Assembly (NCBI RefSeq): GCF_003952165.1
Contig: NZ_RXFT01000010.1
Span: forward strand, 1 to 64,000
Direction of reading: 5' to 3'
Length of the DNA stretch: 64,000 bases
Source of the DNA: Variovorax guangxiensis
GTDB taxonomy: Bacteria; Pseudomonadota; Gammaproteobacteria; Burkholderiales; Burkholderiaceae_C
A model generated the notes under the pieces. It had not been told where the DNA came from and ran no database searches. It worked only from the letters and a program-made list of their open reading frames with translations. The number at the start of each line of letters is the position of its first letter. Position 1 is the first letter of the stretch. A program made the translations under genes and the position numbers. Shown here piece by piece: positions 51,373-60,530 of the stretch.

Positions 51373-54165
51373 TCAGGCGCCGTGCAGTTCGGGAAGTCCG
51401 GCGAGCACTGTCCGGCACCGCTCGCAGAGCATTCCTTGCTCGCCTTCTTCGTCCACCACGGTGGCGTCGTGCCGCCAGCACCTCCTGCAGCGCAGGAACG
51501 AGGTCTGCCTGACCCTCACGTCGACCTTGCTGCCGACCCTCAGCACCACGTCGGCGACCATGAAGATCGAAGCCAGCTCCGAATCCAGCAGCGCGAGCGA
51601 CTCGACGACTTCCTCGGGCGCCTCGATCACGATGTTCGCCTCGATGGAGCGACCGATGTCACCCGTCGAGCGCAGATCCTCGATCGCCTTCATCACGGCA
51701 GGGCGCAGCTGCCTCGCATGCCGCCAGAACCCGGCGACATCCGGGTCGTCGTCCATGATGGGCGGCGTGGCTTCATCCCAGGTGTGGAGGAACACGCTGC
51801 CATCATTCTTCTCCGCTTCAAATAGCACCATCCACGCTTCTTCCGCGGTGAAGCTGAGGATCGGTGCTGCGAGCAGCAGGAGGTTCTTCACGATGGCGTG
51901 CAGCGCAGTCTGTGCGGAGCGCCTTTCGTGGCTGTCGCGCGCGCTCGCGTACAGCCGGTCCTTCAGCACGTCGAGATAGAAGCCGCCCAGCTCGTCCGCG
52001 CAGTAGCCGTGGATGAGCCGAGTCACCGAGACGAAGTCGTACTCGCGGTAGCTCTGGCGACATTGCTCGACCAGTTCGCGGCAACGCACCAGCGCGTAGC
52101 GGTCGACGCTTGCCAGATCGCTTGCGGCCACCGCGTCGGCGCCCGCGTCGAAGTCCGAGACGTTCAGCAGCAGGAAGCGGATCGTGTTGCGGATGCGCCG
52201 GTACATCTCGACGACGCGGTCCAGGATTTCCTCCGACACCGAGATCTCCGTCGAGTAGTCGGTGCTGGCGACCCACAGCCGGATGATCTCCGCGCCCCGC
52301 GTGCTCGCCACTTCCTGCGGGCTGACGGTGTTGCCCAGCGACTTGCTCATCTTCCTGCCGTTTCCGTCGACGGCGAAGCCGTGCGTCAGCACCGCCTTGA
52401 AGGGCGCGCGTGCGTCCGCCGCGCAGCCCGTCATGAGCGAGGAGCCGAACCAGCCGCGATGCTGGTCGGAGCCTTCGAGATACAGGTCCGCCGGATAGGC
52501 GTGCGCATCGGGGCGCTGCGCGTTCCTGTAGACGGTGGCATGGATCGAGCCGGAGTCGAACCACACGTCGAGGGTGTCCGACAGCTTCTCGTACTCCGAC
52601 TCATCCACGCCCAAGTCCGCGGGGCTCAGCCTTGCCCAGGCGGAAATTCCTTCGCGCTCCACGCGCCGCGCCACTTCCTCGGTGAGGCGCGCGGTCTCGG
52701 GGTGCAGCGAGTTGTCGCTGCGCCGCACGAAGAAGGCGAGAGGCACGCCCCATGCGCGCTGGCGCGAGATGCACCAGTCGGGCCTGCCGTCGATCATCGC
52801 TTCCATGCGTGAGCGGCCCGATGCCGGGTAGAAGGGGACGTCGCGGATCGCCTCGCGCGCGGTCTCGCGCAGCGTGTGTTCGCCACCGGTCGCGAGTCGG
52901 TCCATGCCGATGAACCATTGCGTGGTCGAGCGGAACAGGATCGGCGTCTTGTGCCGCCAGCAGTGGGGATACGAGTGCTCGATGCGCTCCTGCCTGAGAA
53001 GCGAGCCATCGGCCTTCAGCATCTCGAGGATCGCCTTGCTGCCTTGCTCCAGCGCCATGCCGCCGATCACCGGCAGGCCGGGCACGAAGCGGCCGCCGCC
53101 GTCGATCACGTTGTCGCCGGCGATGCCCAGGCCGCGGCACAGCTCGAAGTCTTCCGCGCCATGCGCCGGCGCGAGATGGACGAGGCCGGTGCCGGTGTCC
53201 AGCGAGACGAAATCGGCGGCCACCATGGGCACCGCGATGTCCTGCAGCGGATGCTTCAGCATCGTTCCGACGAGCTCCATGCCGGGTGCGACCGCGCGCA
53301 GCTCATGCTCGATTCCGAAGGCGTCCAGCAGCTTCGCACCGCTTTCCGCCGCAAGCACCAGCATGCCGTCGGGCGTGTCGTACAGGCCGTAGCTGGCTTC
53401 GGCGGCCAGGCCCACGGCGGCGTTGCCGGGCAGCGTCCAAGGCGTCGTGGTCCAGATCACGATGCGGACCTGCTTGCCGGGAGCAACGGCGCATTTGAAG
53501 CGCAACGCCAAGTCGGCCGCATCCATCGCCCGCATGCCCACATACGCCGTCGTCGAGCGCTTGGACGCGTATTCGAGCTCGGCTTCCGCCAGCGCCGACT
53601 GGCAATCGACGCACCAGTTCACCGGCTTCTGGCCGCGAAACAGCAGGCCGCGCTGGCGGATGCGATCGAGAAAGCGGATCTCGTTGGCCTCGGTCTCGAA
53701 GTCCATGGTGCGAAAGGCCCGGTCCCAGTCGCCGAGCAGGCCCAGGCGCAGGAAGTCCTTCTTCTGGCTCAGCGTCTGCTGCATGGCGTAGTCGCGGCAC
53801 AGCTTTTGCACCTGCTCGGTCGGCAGGCCCCGGCCGTTCATCTGCTCGATGCGGTGCTCGATGGGCATGCCGTGGCAATCCCAGCCCGGAATCCATTGCG
53901 AGTCGAAGCCGTCGAAGAAGCGGCTCTTGAAGACCATGTCCTTGAGCACCTTGTTCACCGCGTGCCCGATATGGATGTCGCCGTTCGCGTACGGCGGGCC
54001 GTCGTGCAGCACGAACGGCGGGCGCCCGGCGGCCGTTTCGCGCATCCGCCCGTAGATGCGCTGCTGCGCCCAGCGCTCGACCAGTGCGGGCTCGCGCTTC
54101 GGCAGGTCGCCCTTCATCGGGAACGGTGTCTTCAGCAGGTTCAGGGTGTCTTTCAGGTCTGGCAT
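51373..54165 (-). CDS. ileS: Isoleucyl-tRNA synthetase, probable extra copy
   Basis: This complete 930-residue IleRS has HIGH at 65-68 (PPYANGDIHIGHAVNKV), an editing domain with WTTTPWTLPGN and HGAEDF (editing Asp kept), KMSKS at 605-609 and a C-terminal zinc knuckle (Cys 893, 896, 914, 917). It charges tRNA-Ile. It lies at the end of the accessory gene run after an MFS transporter rather than between ribF and lspA, where the housekeeping gene of Comamonadaceae usually sits. A self-resistance role is therefore likely but inferred. The ribosome site is weak. It converges with tRNA-Ser. Confidence 0.93.
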   Translation of the reverse strand: MPDLKDTLNLLKTPFPMKGDLPKREPALVERWAQQRIYGRMRETAAGRPPFVLHDGPPYANGDIHIGHAVNKVLKDMVFKSRFFDGFDSQWIPGWDCHGMPIEHRIEQMNGRGLPTEQVQKLCRDYAMQQTLSQKKDFLRLGLLGDWDRAFRTMDFETEANEIRFLDRIRQRGLLFRGQKPVNWCVDCQSALAEAELEYASKRSTTAYVGMRAMDAADLALRFKCAVAPGKQVRIVIWTTTPWTLPGNAAVGLAAEASYGLYDTPDGMLVLAAESGAKLLDAFGIEHELRAVAPGMELVGTMLKHPLQDIAVPMVAADFVSLDTGTGLVHLAPAHGAEDFELCRGLGIAGDNVIDGGGRFVPGLPVIGGMALEQGSKAILEMLKADGSLLRQERIEHSYPHCWRHKTPILFRSTTQWFIGMDRLATGGEHTLRETAREAIRDVPFYPASGRSRMEAMIDGRPDWCISRQRAWGVPLAFFVRRSDNSLHPETARLTEEVARRVEREGISAWARLSPADLGVDESEYEKLSDTLDVWFDSGSIHATVYRNAQRPDAHAYPADLYLEGSDQHRGWFGSSLMTGCAADARAPFKAVLTHGFAVDGNGRKMSKSLGNTVSPQEVASTRGAEIIRLWVASTDYSTEISVSEEILDRVVEMYRRIRNTIRFLLLNVSDFDAGADAVAASDLASVDRYALVRCRELVEQCRQSYREYDFVSVTRLIHGYCADELGGFYLDVLKDRLYASARDSHERRSAQTALHAIVKNLLLLAAPILSFTAEEAWMVLFEAEKNDGSVFLHTWDEATPPIMDDDPDVAGFWRHARQLRPAVMKAIEDLRSTGDIGRSIEANIVIEAPEEVVESLALLDSELASIFMVADVVLRVGSKVDVRVRQTSFLRCRRCWRHDATVVDEEGEQGMLCERCRTVLAGLPELHGA

Positions 54166-54212
54166 GCGGTGTTTTCTTTTTTCGGGAGAGCGGTCGGTTG
54201 CGTTGTTGTCGG

Positions 54213-55568
54213 TCAGTCCCTGTTGCGCAAGGCCGAGCCGGCCGCCAGCAGCGCGACGAGGCTGGCCGCCGCCGCGAACACCACGTACCAGGCGGGAGCG
54301 AGCGGATTCCCCGTCCGCGCGATCAGCGCCGTTGCAATGAAGGGCGCGAAGCCCCCGAAGATCGTGACAGCGAAGTTGTAGGCAATGGAAAGACCCGTGG
54401 ACCGCACCTGCGGCGGATAGAGCTCGGCCATGGCAGCGGGCGCGGGGCCGGTGAAGCCGGCGATCAGCACCGCGAAGACCAGCAGCACGATGGTCAGCGT
54501 CGACGGGTTGGGCACGGCCGTGAGAAGCCACAGCGCTGGATAGGCCAGCACCAGGATCGCGGTGGCGAAGCCGATCAGCAGCGGCCTGCGCCCGATGCGA
54601 TCCGACAGCGCGCCGAAGAAGGGCGCCAGCACCACCAGCACCATCAGCCCCGCGCCATTGGCCCACAGCGACACGCTCTGCGGCAGCTTCAGCGTGCGCA
54701 CCGCATACGTCGGCATGTAGACCAGGAAGAAATACGTGCACACCGTCCACACGATGGTCACGCCGAAGCCGGCGATGATTTCCCTGCGATAGGACCCCAG
54801 CGCCTGCCTGAGGGGCGAAGCCTGCTGGCCCGCCGCCCTGGCCTGCCGGAAGCTCTCGGGCTCCTGGGTGCGGGTGCGGATGTACCAGCCCACCGGCCCG
54901 ATGATCAACCCGAACAGGAAGGGCACTCGCCACCCCCACGCCTGGAGCTGCTCCGGCGTGAGCACATCGGTCAGCGTCGCGCCGAAGACCGAACCCAGCA
55001 GCAGCGCGCCGGCCTGGCTCGCCTGCTGCCAGCTCGCGAAGTAGCCTCGTCGGCCCTTGGGCGCGTGCTCGACCAGGAAGGCCGTCGCGCCGCCGACCTC
55101 GCCGCCGGCGGAGAAGCCCTGTATCAGCCGCGCCAGCACGATCCAGGCGGGCGCCCAGAGGCCCGCGTCGGCATACGTCGGCGCGAAGCCGATCATGGCC
55201 GTGCCCAGCGCCATCAGCATGATCGTGGTGGACAGCGCCGCCTTGCGCCCGCGCGAGTCGCCGAGCGCGCCCAGGACCACCGCGCCGACCGGCCGCATCA
55301 CGAAACCCACGCCGAAGGTCGCTACTGTCAGCAGCAGCGAGGAGGTCTCGTCGCCTGTGGGAAAGAAGAGGCGCGAGATCGTGAGCGCGAAGAAGCCGTA
55401 GACCGCGAAGTCGAACCACTCCAGCGTGTTGCCGATGACGGCGGCGAGGATTGTGCGGCGCGTCGCATCCTGTGTTCGTGCGGCCTGCACGGGAACTTCG
55501 TGGGAAGAGGAAAGGGGAGCGAGGTTGCTCGTGGCGTCCGCCAGCGTGGCAGCGTCAATGTTTTTCAT
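54213..55568 (-). CDS. MFS transporter, metabolite:H+ symporter type
   Basis: This 451-residue transporter has 12 predicted helices and the MHS-family signatures: NTLEWFDFAVYGFFAL, FGVGFVMRPVGAVVLGALGDSRGRK after helix 2 and RLIQGFSAGGEVGGATAFL. Relatives move shikimate, proline or citrate. Here it probably carries the cluster product or precursor (inference). It overlaps the M20 deacylase stop by 4 bp and precedes ileS by 47 bp. Confidence 0.9.
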   Translation of the reverse strand: MKNIDAATLADATSNLAPLSSSHEVPVQAARTQDATRRTILAAVIGNTLEWFDFAVYGFFALTISRLFFPTGDETSSLLLTVATFGVGFVMRPVGAVVLGALGDSRGRKAALSTTIMLMALGTAMIGFAPTYADAGLWAPAWIVLARLIQGFSAGGEVGGATAFLVEHAPKGRRGYFASWQQASQAGALLLGSVFGATLTDVLTPEQLQAWGWRVPFLFGLIIGPVGWYIRTRTQEPESFRQARAAGQQASPLRQALGSYRREIIAGFGVTIVWTVCTYFFLVYMPTYAVRTLKLPQSVSLWANGAGLMVLVVLAPFFGALSDRIGRRPLLIGFATAILVLAYPALWLLTAVPNPSTLTIVLLVFAVLIAGFTGPAPAAMAELYPPQVRSTGLSIAYNFAVTIFGGFAPFIATALIARTGNPLAPAWYVVFAAAASLVALLAAGSALRNRD

Positions 55569-56707
55569 GCTGTCTTGAGAGTTGGAGTCGTTGAACGGGT
55601 GGCGGACCTGGAAAGGGCCCAAGCGCCGGCCGATTGCATGAAGCGGTCGGCCGCCTGCAGCTGGCTTGCGGCGATCCATTCGTCGGGCTGGTGCGCCTGC
55701 GCGATGGAGCCGGGGCCGCAGACCACCGTCGAGATGCCGACCTGCTGGAAGAAGCCGGCCTCGGTGCCGAAGGGCAGTTCCGCCTCGGGCCAGAGCGCGC
55801 CGAGTTCGCGTGCCACGGAGACGGCCGTGTCGTTGTCGCGCGCCGAAAGCGCCGGCACGCCGGCGACCTGGCTGGCTTCCACCGTCACGCCGGCGGGGAG
55901 GTCGGCCAGCGCATCGCGGACCGCGTCGCGCACGAGCCGGGCCGTGGCCTCGTCCTGCGGCCGGAACTCCCACAGCACCTCGCAGCAGCCCGGCACGATG
56001 TTGATCGCGGTGCCGCCGTTGATCTGGCCGATGTTGATGGTGGCCTCGCCGCCGCGCCCCGCAAGGCTGCGCCGAAGCCCGGCGAGCCGGGTGACGAGGT
56101 AGGCGGCGGGCTCGATCGCGCTGGCGCCCAGCGACGGGTCGCTCGAATGCGCGGGCAGCCCGGTGAAGAGCGCACGGTGCCCGAAGAAGCCGCGATGCCG
56201 CACGCCGACGCGCATCTCGGTCGGCTCGCCGACGATGGCCAGCGCGGGTTCTTCCACCTGTGCCTTCAGTCGCTCCACCAACTGCGGAACGCCCAGGCAG
56301 CCGATCTCCTCGTCATAGGAAAAGGCCAGGTGGATCGGCCGGCGCAGCGGCTGCCGCCGCCACGAGGGCACGGCCGACAGGCACGCGGCGATGAAGCCCT
56401 TCATGTCCGCCGCGCCGCGCCCGTGCAGGCGCCCGTTGCGCTCGACCAGCGTGAAGGGGCTGGCGCTCCAGTTCTGGCCGGTCACGGGCACCACGTCGCT
56501 GTGCCCCGAGAGCACCATGCCGCCGGCGGTGTCGGGGCCGATGCTGGCCAGCAGGTTGGCCTTGCGCCTGTCTTCGCTGTGCACGAGCTGCACCTTCACG
56601 CCGTGCCCCGCGAGGTAGTCGGCGATCCAGTGGATCAGCTCGAGGTTTGAACGATGCGAAGTCGTGTCGAATGCCACCAGGGCGCGCAGGATGTCGATGG
56701 TGTTCAT
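55565..56707 (-). CDS. M20 family deacylase, ArgE-like
   Basis: This 380-residue metallohydrolase is of the acetylornithine deacetylase type: metal ligands in LSGHSDVVPV, GRGAADMKGFIA and SYDEEIGCLGVPQL (catalytic Glu), EPTEMRVGVRHRG, and a C-terminal ligand region FGTEAGFFQ. It removes acyl groups from amino acid nitrogen. In this cluster it may release an N-acyl protecting group from the product. It overlaps both the dehydrogenase and MFS genes by 4 bp. It need not be the arginine-pathway ArgE. Confidence 0.87.
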   Translation of the reverse strand: MNTIDILRALVAFDTTSHRSNLELIHWIADYLAGHGVKVQLVHSEDRRKANLLASIGPDTAGGMVLSGHSDVVPVTGQNWSASPFTLVERNGRLHGRGAADMKGFIAACLSAVPSWRRQPLRRPIHLAFSYDEEIGCLGVPQLVERLKAQVEEPALAIVGEPTEMRVGVRHRGFFGHRALFTGLPAHSSDPSLGASAIEPAAYLVTRLAGLRRSLAGRGGEATINIGQINGGTAINIVPGCCEVLWEFRPQDEATARLVRDAVRDALADLPAGVTVEASQVAGVPALSARDNDTAVSVARELGALWPEAELPFGTEAGFFQQVGISTVVCGPGSIAQAHQPDEWIAASQLQAADRFMQSAGAWALSRSATRSTTPTLKTA

Positions 56708-57810
56708 GCGACGCGCTCGGCAAGGGGCCGCTCGTTGGTGTTGCCGGTGCTTGTGGCGGTGCCGCCCGGCTTGCCGCTGCCGCCCAGCCGCTCCTGCACG
56801 AGCCGCATCGCGGCCGACTGGGTCGGCGTACCCTCGCGGTCGGCCAGCTCGAAGATGCGGCGCAGCGTGGCACCGATGCCTTCCACCTGCGAATCGACCT
56901 TCGCGCGGTTGAAGCCTTCGTGCTCCGACGCCACGCGGATCAGGCCGCCCGCGTTGATGACGAAATCCGGCGCGTAGAGGATCTCCCTCTCGCGCAACTG
57001 CCGGCCGTGCTCGTCGCGCGCGAGCTGGTTGTTCGCGCCGCCCGCGATCACGCGAAAGCGCATCTGCGGCAGTGTCTTGTCGTTGACGACGGCGCCCATC
57101 GCGCAGGGAGCGAACACATCGGCCTGCACGGCGTAGATCGCGTCGGGCTCGACGATCTTGGCGCCGAACTCGGCTGCGGCCTTCCCCGCGAGTACCGGAT
57201 CGATGTCGCACACCACCAGGTGCGCTCCTGCCTCGGCGAGCAGCCGGCACAGGCTCCAGCCGACGTTGCCCAGGCCCTGCACGGCCACCGTCAGCCCGCA
57301 CAGGTCGCGGCCCAGCCGGTGCGCGACGCCGGCCACAATGCCGTGGTAGACCCCCAGCGCCGTGGTCGGCGACGGGTCGCCCGTGCCGCCCAGTGCCTCC
57401 GGCAGGCCGACCACATGCCGAGTGCTCTGCCGTACCCAGGCGAAGTCGTCGACCGTGGTGCCGACATCTTCGGCCGTGATGTAGCGCCCGCCCAGGCGGT
57501 TGACCGCCACGCCCATCGCCCGCAGCAGGTCGGGCGTCTTGCTCTTGCGCGGATCGCCGAGGATCACCGACTTGCCGCCGCCCAGGCCCAGCCCCGCGGC
57601 AGCGGCCTTGAAGGTCATGCCGCGCGAGAGCCGGAGCACGTCGCGCAGGGCGGAAGCCTCGTCGGCGTACGGATACATCCGGCAGCCGCCCAGCGCGGGG
57701 CCGAGCTTGGTGCTGTGGACGGCGATGATGGCCCGGAGCCCGACCCGGTCATCGGATATGAAAACGACCTGTTCGTGGTCCGCGAAAGACTCGGTGGAGA
57801 AGACTGTCAT
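56704..57810 (-). CDS. Leu/Val/Glu/Phe dehydrogenase-like amino acid dehydrogenase
   Basis: This 368-residue NAD(P)-dependent dehydrogenase has the glycine-rich LGLGGGKSVILGDPRK (catalytic Lys), the N-terminal lobe KLGPALGGCRMYPYADEAS, and nucleotide-binding GLGNVGWSLCRLLAEAGAH. Leucine/valine dehydrogenases reversibly deaminate branched amino acids. ATG 57810 begins the conserved sequence. A 277-bp gap upstream, with no gene, probably holds a promoter. It starts the four-gene coupled block ending in ileS. Confidence 0.87.
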   Translation of the reverse strand: MTVFSTESFADHEQVVFISDDRVGLRAIIAVHSTKLGPALGGCRMYPYADEASALRDVLRLSRGMTFKAAAAGLGLGGGKSVILGDPRKSKTPDLLRAMGVAVNRLGGRYITAEDVGTTVDDFAWVRQSTRHVVGLPEALGGTGDPSPTTALGVYHGIVAGVAHRLGRDLCGLTVAVQGLGNVGWSLCRLLAEAGAHLVVCDIDPVLAGKAAAEFGAKIVEPDAIYAVQADVFAPCAMGAVVNDKTLPQMRFRVIAGGANNQLARDEHGRQLREREILYAPDFVINAGGLIRVASEHEGFNRAKVDSQVEGIGATLRRIFELADREGTPTQSAAMRLVQERLGGSGKPGGTATSTGNTNERPLAERVA

Positions 57811-58087
57811 CTGGTTTTTTTTCGAGTTCGGGTGAACGAGTGCGGAGCTGCTTCGAACTGTGGAAGGCCGCCTTGTCAATGCCTGCAAGAGGACGCTAGG
57901 TACAGCAGCAGGCGGCGCAGGTATAGAAGCAGCTCCACCGGACGGACATCGGGCTGCGAGCCGCATAGCGGCAGGACTTCAGTGCTTGCCTGGCGGAATG
58001 ATTGCGTCATGTGTTGGCCTCGCTTTGAGGTCAAGCATGACAGGGAGAGTCGCCGTGATATTGGCGAAAATTTCTGGCGGAGAAAAT
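57811..58087. other. Gene-free 277-bp gap within the cluster
   Basis: No gene or hairpin of note was seen in this gap, which separates the Rieske gene from the dehydrogenase gene. It could hold a second leftward promoter. I checked it for a missing C-terminal oxygenase domain of the Rieske protein and found none. Confidence 0.5.
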
Positions 58088-58705
58088 TCAGGTCCCAGAG
58101 GAGAGAAGGCTGTTCGGCATTCCGCCGAAGGCCATCTCCTTGAGAAGTCTGTGCAGCTCGTTAAGCGCGAGCTCCTTCTGTGAATCGCTCAGAGGTTCGA
58201 TTGAAAGTTTGAAGATCGATACCGCGCCATCCAGCGGTGATGTCCCCTCCGAAGAGGGAATGGAAGGCATCCAGGTCTCGTCCTCGGGAATCAGGCAGGT
58301 CCAGATAAGACCATGCCGCTCGACCGCCGGAAACGCCGTGATCCTGAAGCAATCCGCCGTCTTGGGCGCGAGCTTCTCCGGCACCAGCCGGCATTGCCCA
58401 TCGGAGCCGAAGCGCAGGCCGTGGTAGGCGCAGACCAGCTCTTCTCCCTCGATGCGCCCGCTGCTCAGCGGCAGCCCGCGGTGCGGGCACATGTCGCGGC
58501 CGATGCGCATGCCGTCGGGCATGCGGTAGACGGCGAGCCGCAGGTTCAGCAGCACGACCTGTCTCGGCTTCGCAAGCGGATCGTCGGCGCGCACGAGCGG
58601 AAACCACTGCCGCGCGAGCACGGGCCAGTCCTGCTGCGCGTAGCTGCAGCCGGAAGGCAGGAAGCCCTCGGGCAAGGGACGTGGAAGAGCCGCTTCGACC
58701 GTCAT
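58088..58705 (-). CDS. Stand-alone Rieske [2Fe-2S] protein
   Basis: This 205-residue protein contains one Rieske cluster motif, CPHRG (Cys73, His75) and CAYHG (Cys92, His95), in the setting of a ring-hydroxylating oxygenase alpha subunit N-terminus (WFPLVRADDPLAKPRQVVLLN). The oxygenase domain with its iron-binding His/Asp residues is absent; residues 155-205 form an unrelated, partly helical tail. It could be a Rieske ferredoxin-like electron donor or a truncated oxygenase. It is 30 bp after alaX. Confidence 0.85.
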   Translation of the reverse strand: MTVEAALPRPLPEGFLPSGCSYAQQDWPVLARQWFPLVRADDPLAKPRQVVLLNLRLAVYRMPDGMRIGRDMCPHRGLPLSSGRIEGEELVCAYHGLRFGSDGQCRLVPEKLAPKTADCFRITAFPAVERHGLIWTCLIPEDETWMPSIPSSEGTSPLDGAVSIFKLSIEPLSDSQKELALNELHRLLKEMAFGGMPNSLLSSGT

Positions 58706-58735
58706 GTCTTGCCTTCCTCGGTGTGCTGGATCGGT

Positions 58736-59461
58736 CTACTTGACCAGTCCGATCCGGATCCTCCGGTTGTGCTGCCCCTTGTTCTCGATCTTCATGATGC
58801 GCAGCGGCGCCGACTGCGAAGTCTTCGAAAGATGGGTGCCGCCGCAGGCCTGCCGGTCGAGGCCCACGATCTCGATGATGCGCGTGGTGCCGTCGTCCTG
58901 GGCCGGCGGCGCGACCGAGCGGCTGCGCAGCACGCCGGGCTCGCGCGCGAGCGCGGCCGAATCGAGATACACAGCGTTCACCTGCAGCCCCTCGGAGATC
59001 AGGCTGTTGAGCTCGGGCTCGAGCCTGCGCAGCTCGTTGTTGTCGACCGTGGGCAGGTCGAAGTCGATGCGGGCCGTGCCGTCGGCCGCCATCTGCACGC
59101 CGGTGACCAGGGAGCCTTCGAAGCGCTGGTAGACGAGGGCGTTCAGGATGTGCAGGCCGGTGTGCAGCTGGCACATCATCGAGCGGAAATCCTGGTCGAC
59201 GCTGGCGATGACCTTGTCGCCCGGCACCTTGCCGATGTCCGCCTCGTCGAAGTAGTGCCAGGCGTTCCTGCCCTCCATCTCGATGCGGTCGATCCTGAGC
59301 TGGCTGCCGTTCCAATGCAGCGTGCCGCGATCCGCCAGCTGCCCGCCGCCGCCCGGATAGAAGTAGGACTTGTCGAGAAGCACGGCATTCGGCCGGCGCG
59401 CGATGACGTCGGCCTCGAATTCGAAGCGCTCGGGTTCGATGTGGCAGAGATACGGAGACAT
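58736..59461 (-). CDS. alaX: AlaX-type alanyl-tRNA editing protein
   Basis: This 241-residue protein is a free-standing relative of the AlaRS/ThrRS editing domain: YFYPGGGGQLADRG, zinc ligands HTGLH (His100, His104) and CGGTH (Cys206, His210), all four present. AlaX enzymes hydrolyse mischarged Ser- or Gly-tRNA-Ala; specificity here is unknown. Lying in a cluster with an extra IleRS, it may clear a non-protein amino acid from tRNA. It is 51 bp after the EamA gene and 30 bp before the Rieske gene. Confidence 0.9.
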   Translation of the reverse strand: MSPYLCHIEPERFEFEADVIARRPNAVLLDKSYFYPGGGGQLADRGTLHWNGSQLRIDRIEMEGRNAWHYFDEADIGKVPGDKVIASVDQDFRSMMCQLHTGLHILNALVYQRFEGSLVTGVQMAADGTARIDFDLPTVDNNELRRLEPELNSLISEGLQVNAVYLDSAALAREPGVLRSRSVAPPAQDDGTTRIIEIVGLDRQACGGTHLSKTSQSAPLRIMKIENKGQHNRRIRIGLVK

Positions 59462-59512
59462 GAATTCCTCGGGTTGTGCGGGATGCTTGATTTCTTGCGG
59501 GTTGCTTCTTGC

Positions 59513-60433
59513 TCAGGAGAAACGCCTGGCCGTCACGATGCCGGCCAGGATGACCACGGCCCCGACGAATTCGGTGGCGCTCAGGTACTCGTGGAACAGG
59601 TACGCGCCGAACACGGTCGCGATGACGGGCTGTATCAGCAGGGTGATCGACGACATGGCCGCCGGCAGCTTGGCCAGCGCATAGGCGATGAGGCCCTGGC
59701 CGCCCACGTGCGACACCACCGCCAGCGCCACCAGCATCAGCACGCCATGCATCGTGTGCGGCACCAGCGACTCGCCGCGCAGCAGCGTGATCGGCAAAAG
59801 GATGATGAACGTGCCCACGCTGCTCCAGGCCATGACGGTCATGGTCCGGTAGTTCGAGCGCACGAGGCTCACCGCCAGCAGGTAGGAGCCGTAGAACACG
59901 GCGGTCAGCAGGCCGAGCAGGTTGCCGGCCATGTAGTTCGAGCCGAAGTCGAGCCGGTGGCCTATGAGGATGAACGCGCCGGTCAGCGCGAACAGCATGC
60001 CGAACAGGAAGCCCCGCTTGAACCTCTTTCCGAGAAAGATGTTGGAGCCGAGCACCACGAAGATGGGAGCGAGATTCGCGAGCAGGTTGGAGTTGGCCAG
60101 CGTGGTCAGCGTCATCGACCAGTGATACAGCGCGAGGTTGCCCGAGAAGATGAAGCCAACGAGGATGAGCTTGAAGGGAATGCGCGGCGTGGGTTGCTGG
60201 CCGGCTTGCTGTGCCCCCGCGGGTACCGGCTCGGACCTCGCCGCGAGCATGTCGAGCAGGAAGAAGATCGGGATTGCCAGCGCAACCCGGTAGACGGCGC
60301 TCGCGGTCGGCGGTAGCTCGCTGTGGCGCAGGAAAACGCCGCCCAGCGCCAACGCCGCCGCGCCCAGTAGTAGCGCGACGAATGAGAAGAAGCTGCTCTT
60401 CGAAGCAGCCGGCAGGGCAATGGTTGTCGTCAT
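59513..60433 (-). CDS. EamA family (DMT) transporter
   Basis: This 306-residue membrane protein has ten predicted helices in two EamA repeats (AAALALGGVFLRHSELPPTASAVYR; GLLTAVFYGSYLLAVSL, IQPVIATVFGAYLFHEYLS). Such proteins export amino acids or small metabolites. Together with the MFS gene it could provide product export. A perfect 8-bp inverted repeat lies 13 bp upstream of its start. Confidence 0.9.
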   Translation of the reverse strand: MTTTIALPAASKSSFFSFVALLLGAAALALGGVFLRHSELPPTASAVYRVALAIPIFFLLDMLAARSEPVPAGAQQAGQQPTPRIPFKLILVGFIFSGNLALYHWSMTLTTLANSNLLANLAPIFVVLGSNIFLGKRFKRGFLFGMLFALTGAFILIGHRLDFGSNYMAGNLLGLLTAVFYGSYLLAVSLVRSNYRTMTVMAWSSVGTFIILLPITLLRGESLVPHTMHGVLMLVALAVVSHVGGQGLIAYALAKLPAAMSSITLLIQPVIATVFGAYLFHEYLSATEFVGAVVILAGIVTARRFS

Positions 60434-60445
60434 GTTCGGTATGAC

Positions 60446-60468
60446 ACGACCGAGTCTCCATCGGTCGT
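60446..60468. promoter_or_regulatory. Inverted repeat before the EamA gene
   Basis: ACGACCGA-(7 nt)-TCGGTCGT, an 8-bp perfect stem, lies between the DUF1330 and EamA genes. It might be an operator or a processing hairpin. Confidence 0.35.
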
Positions 60469-60530
60469 ATCGGGCGATTTGTTGTGAATGAATCTTCAGG
60501 AAGAGGACGTGGTGCCGAAGATCTGCCCGG

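Noticed and set aside
57811..58087. A missing oxygenase domain of the Rieske protein continued in another frame
   Set aside because: None of the frames shows the His/Asp iron-site motif or a conserved continuation.
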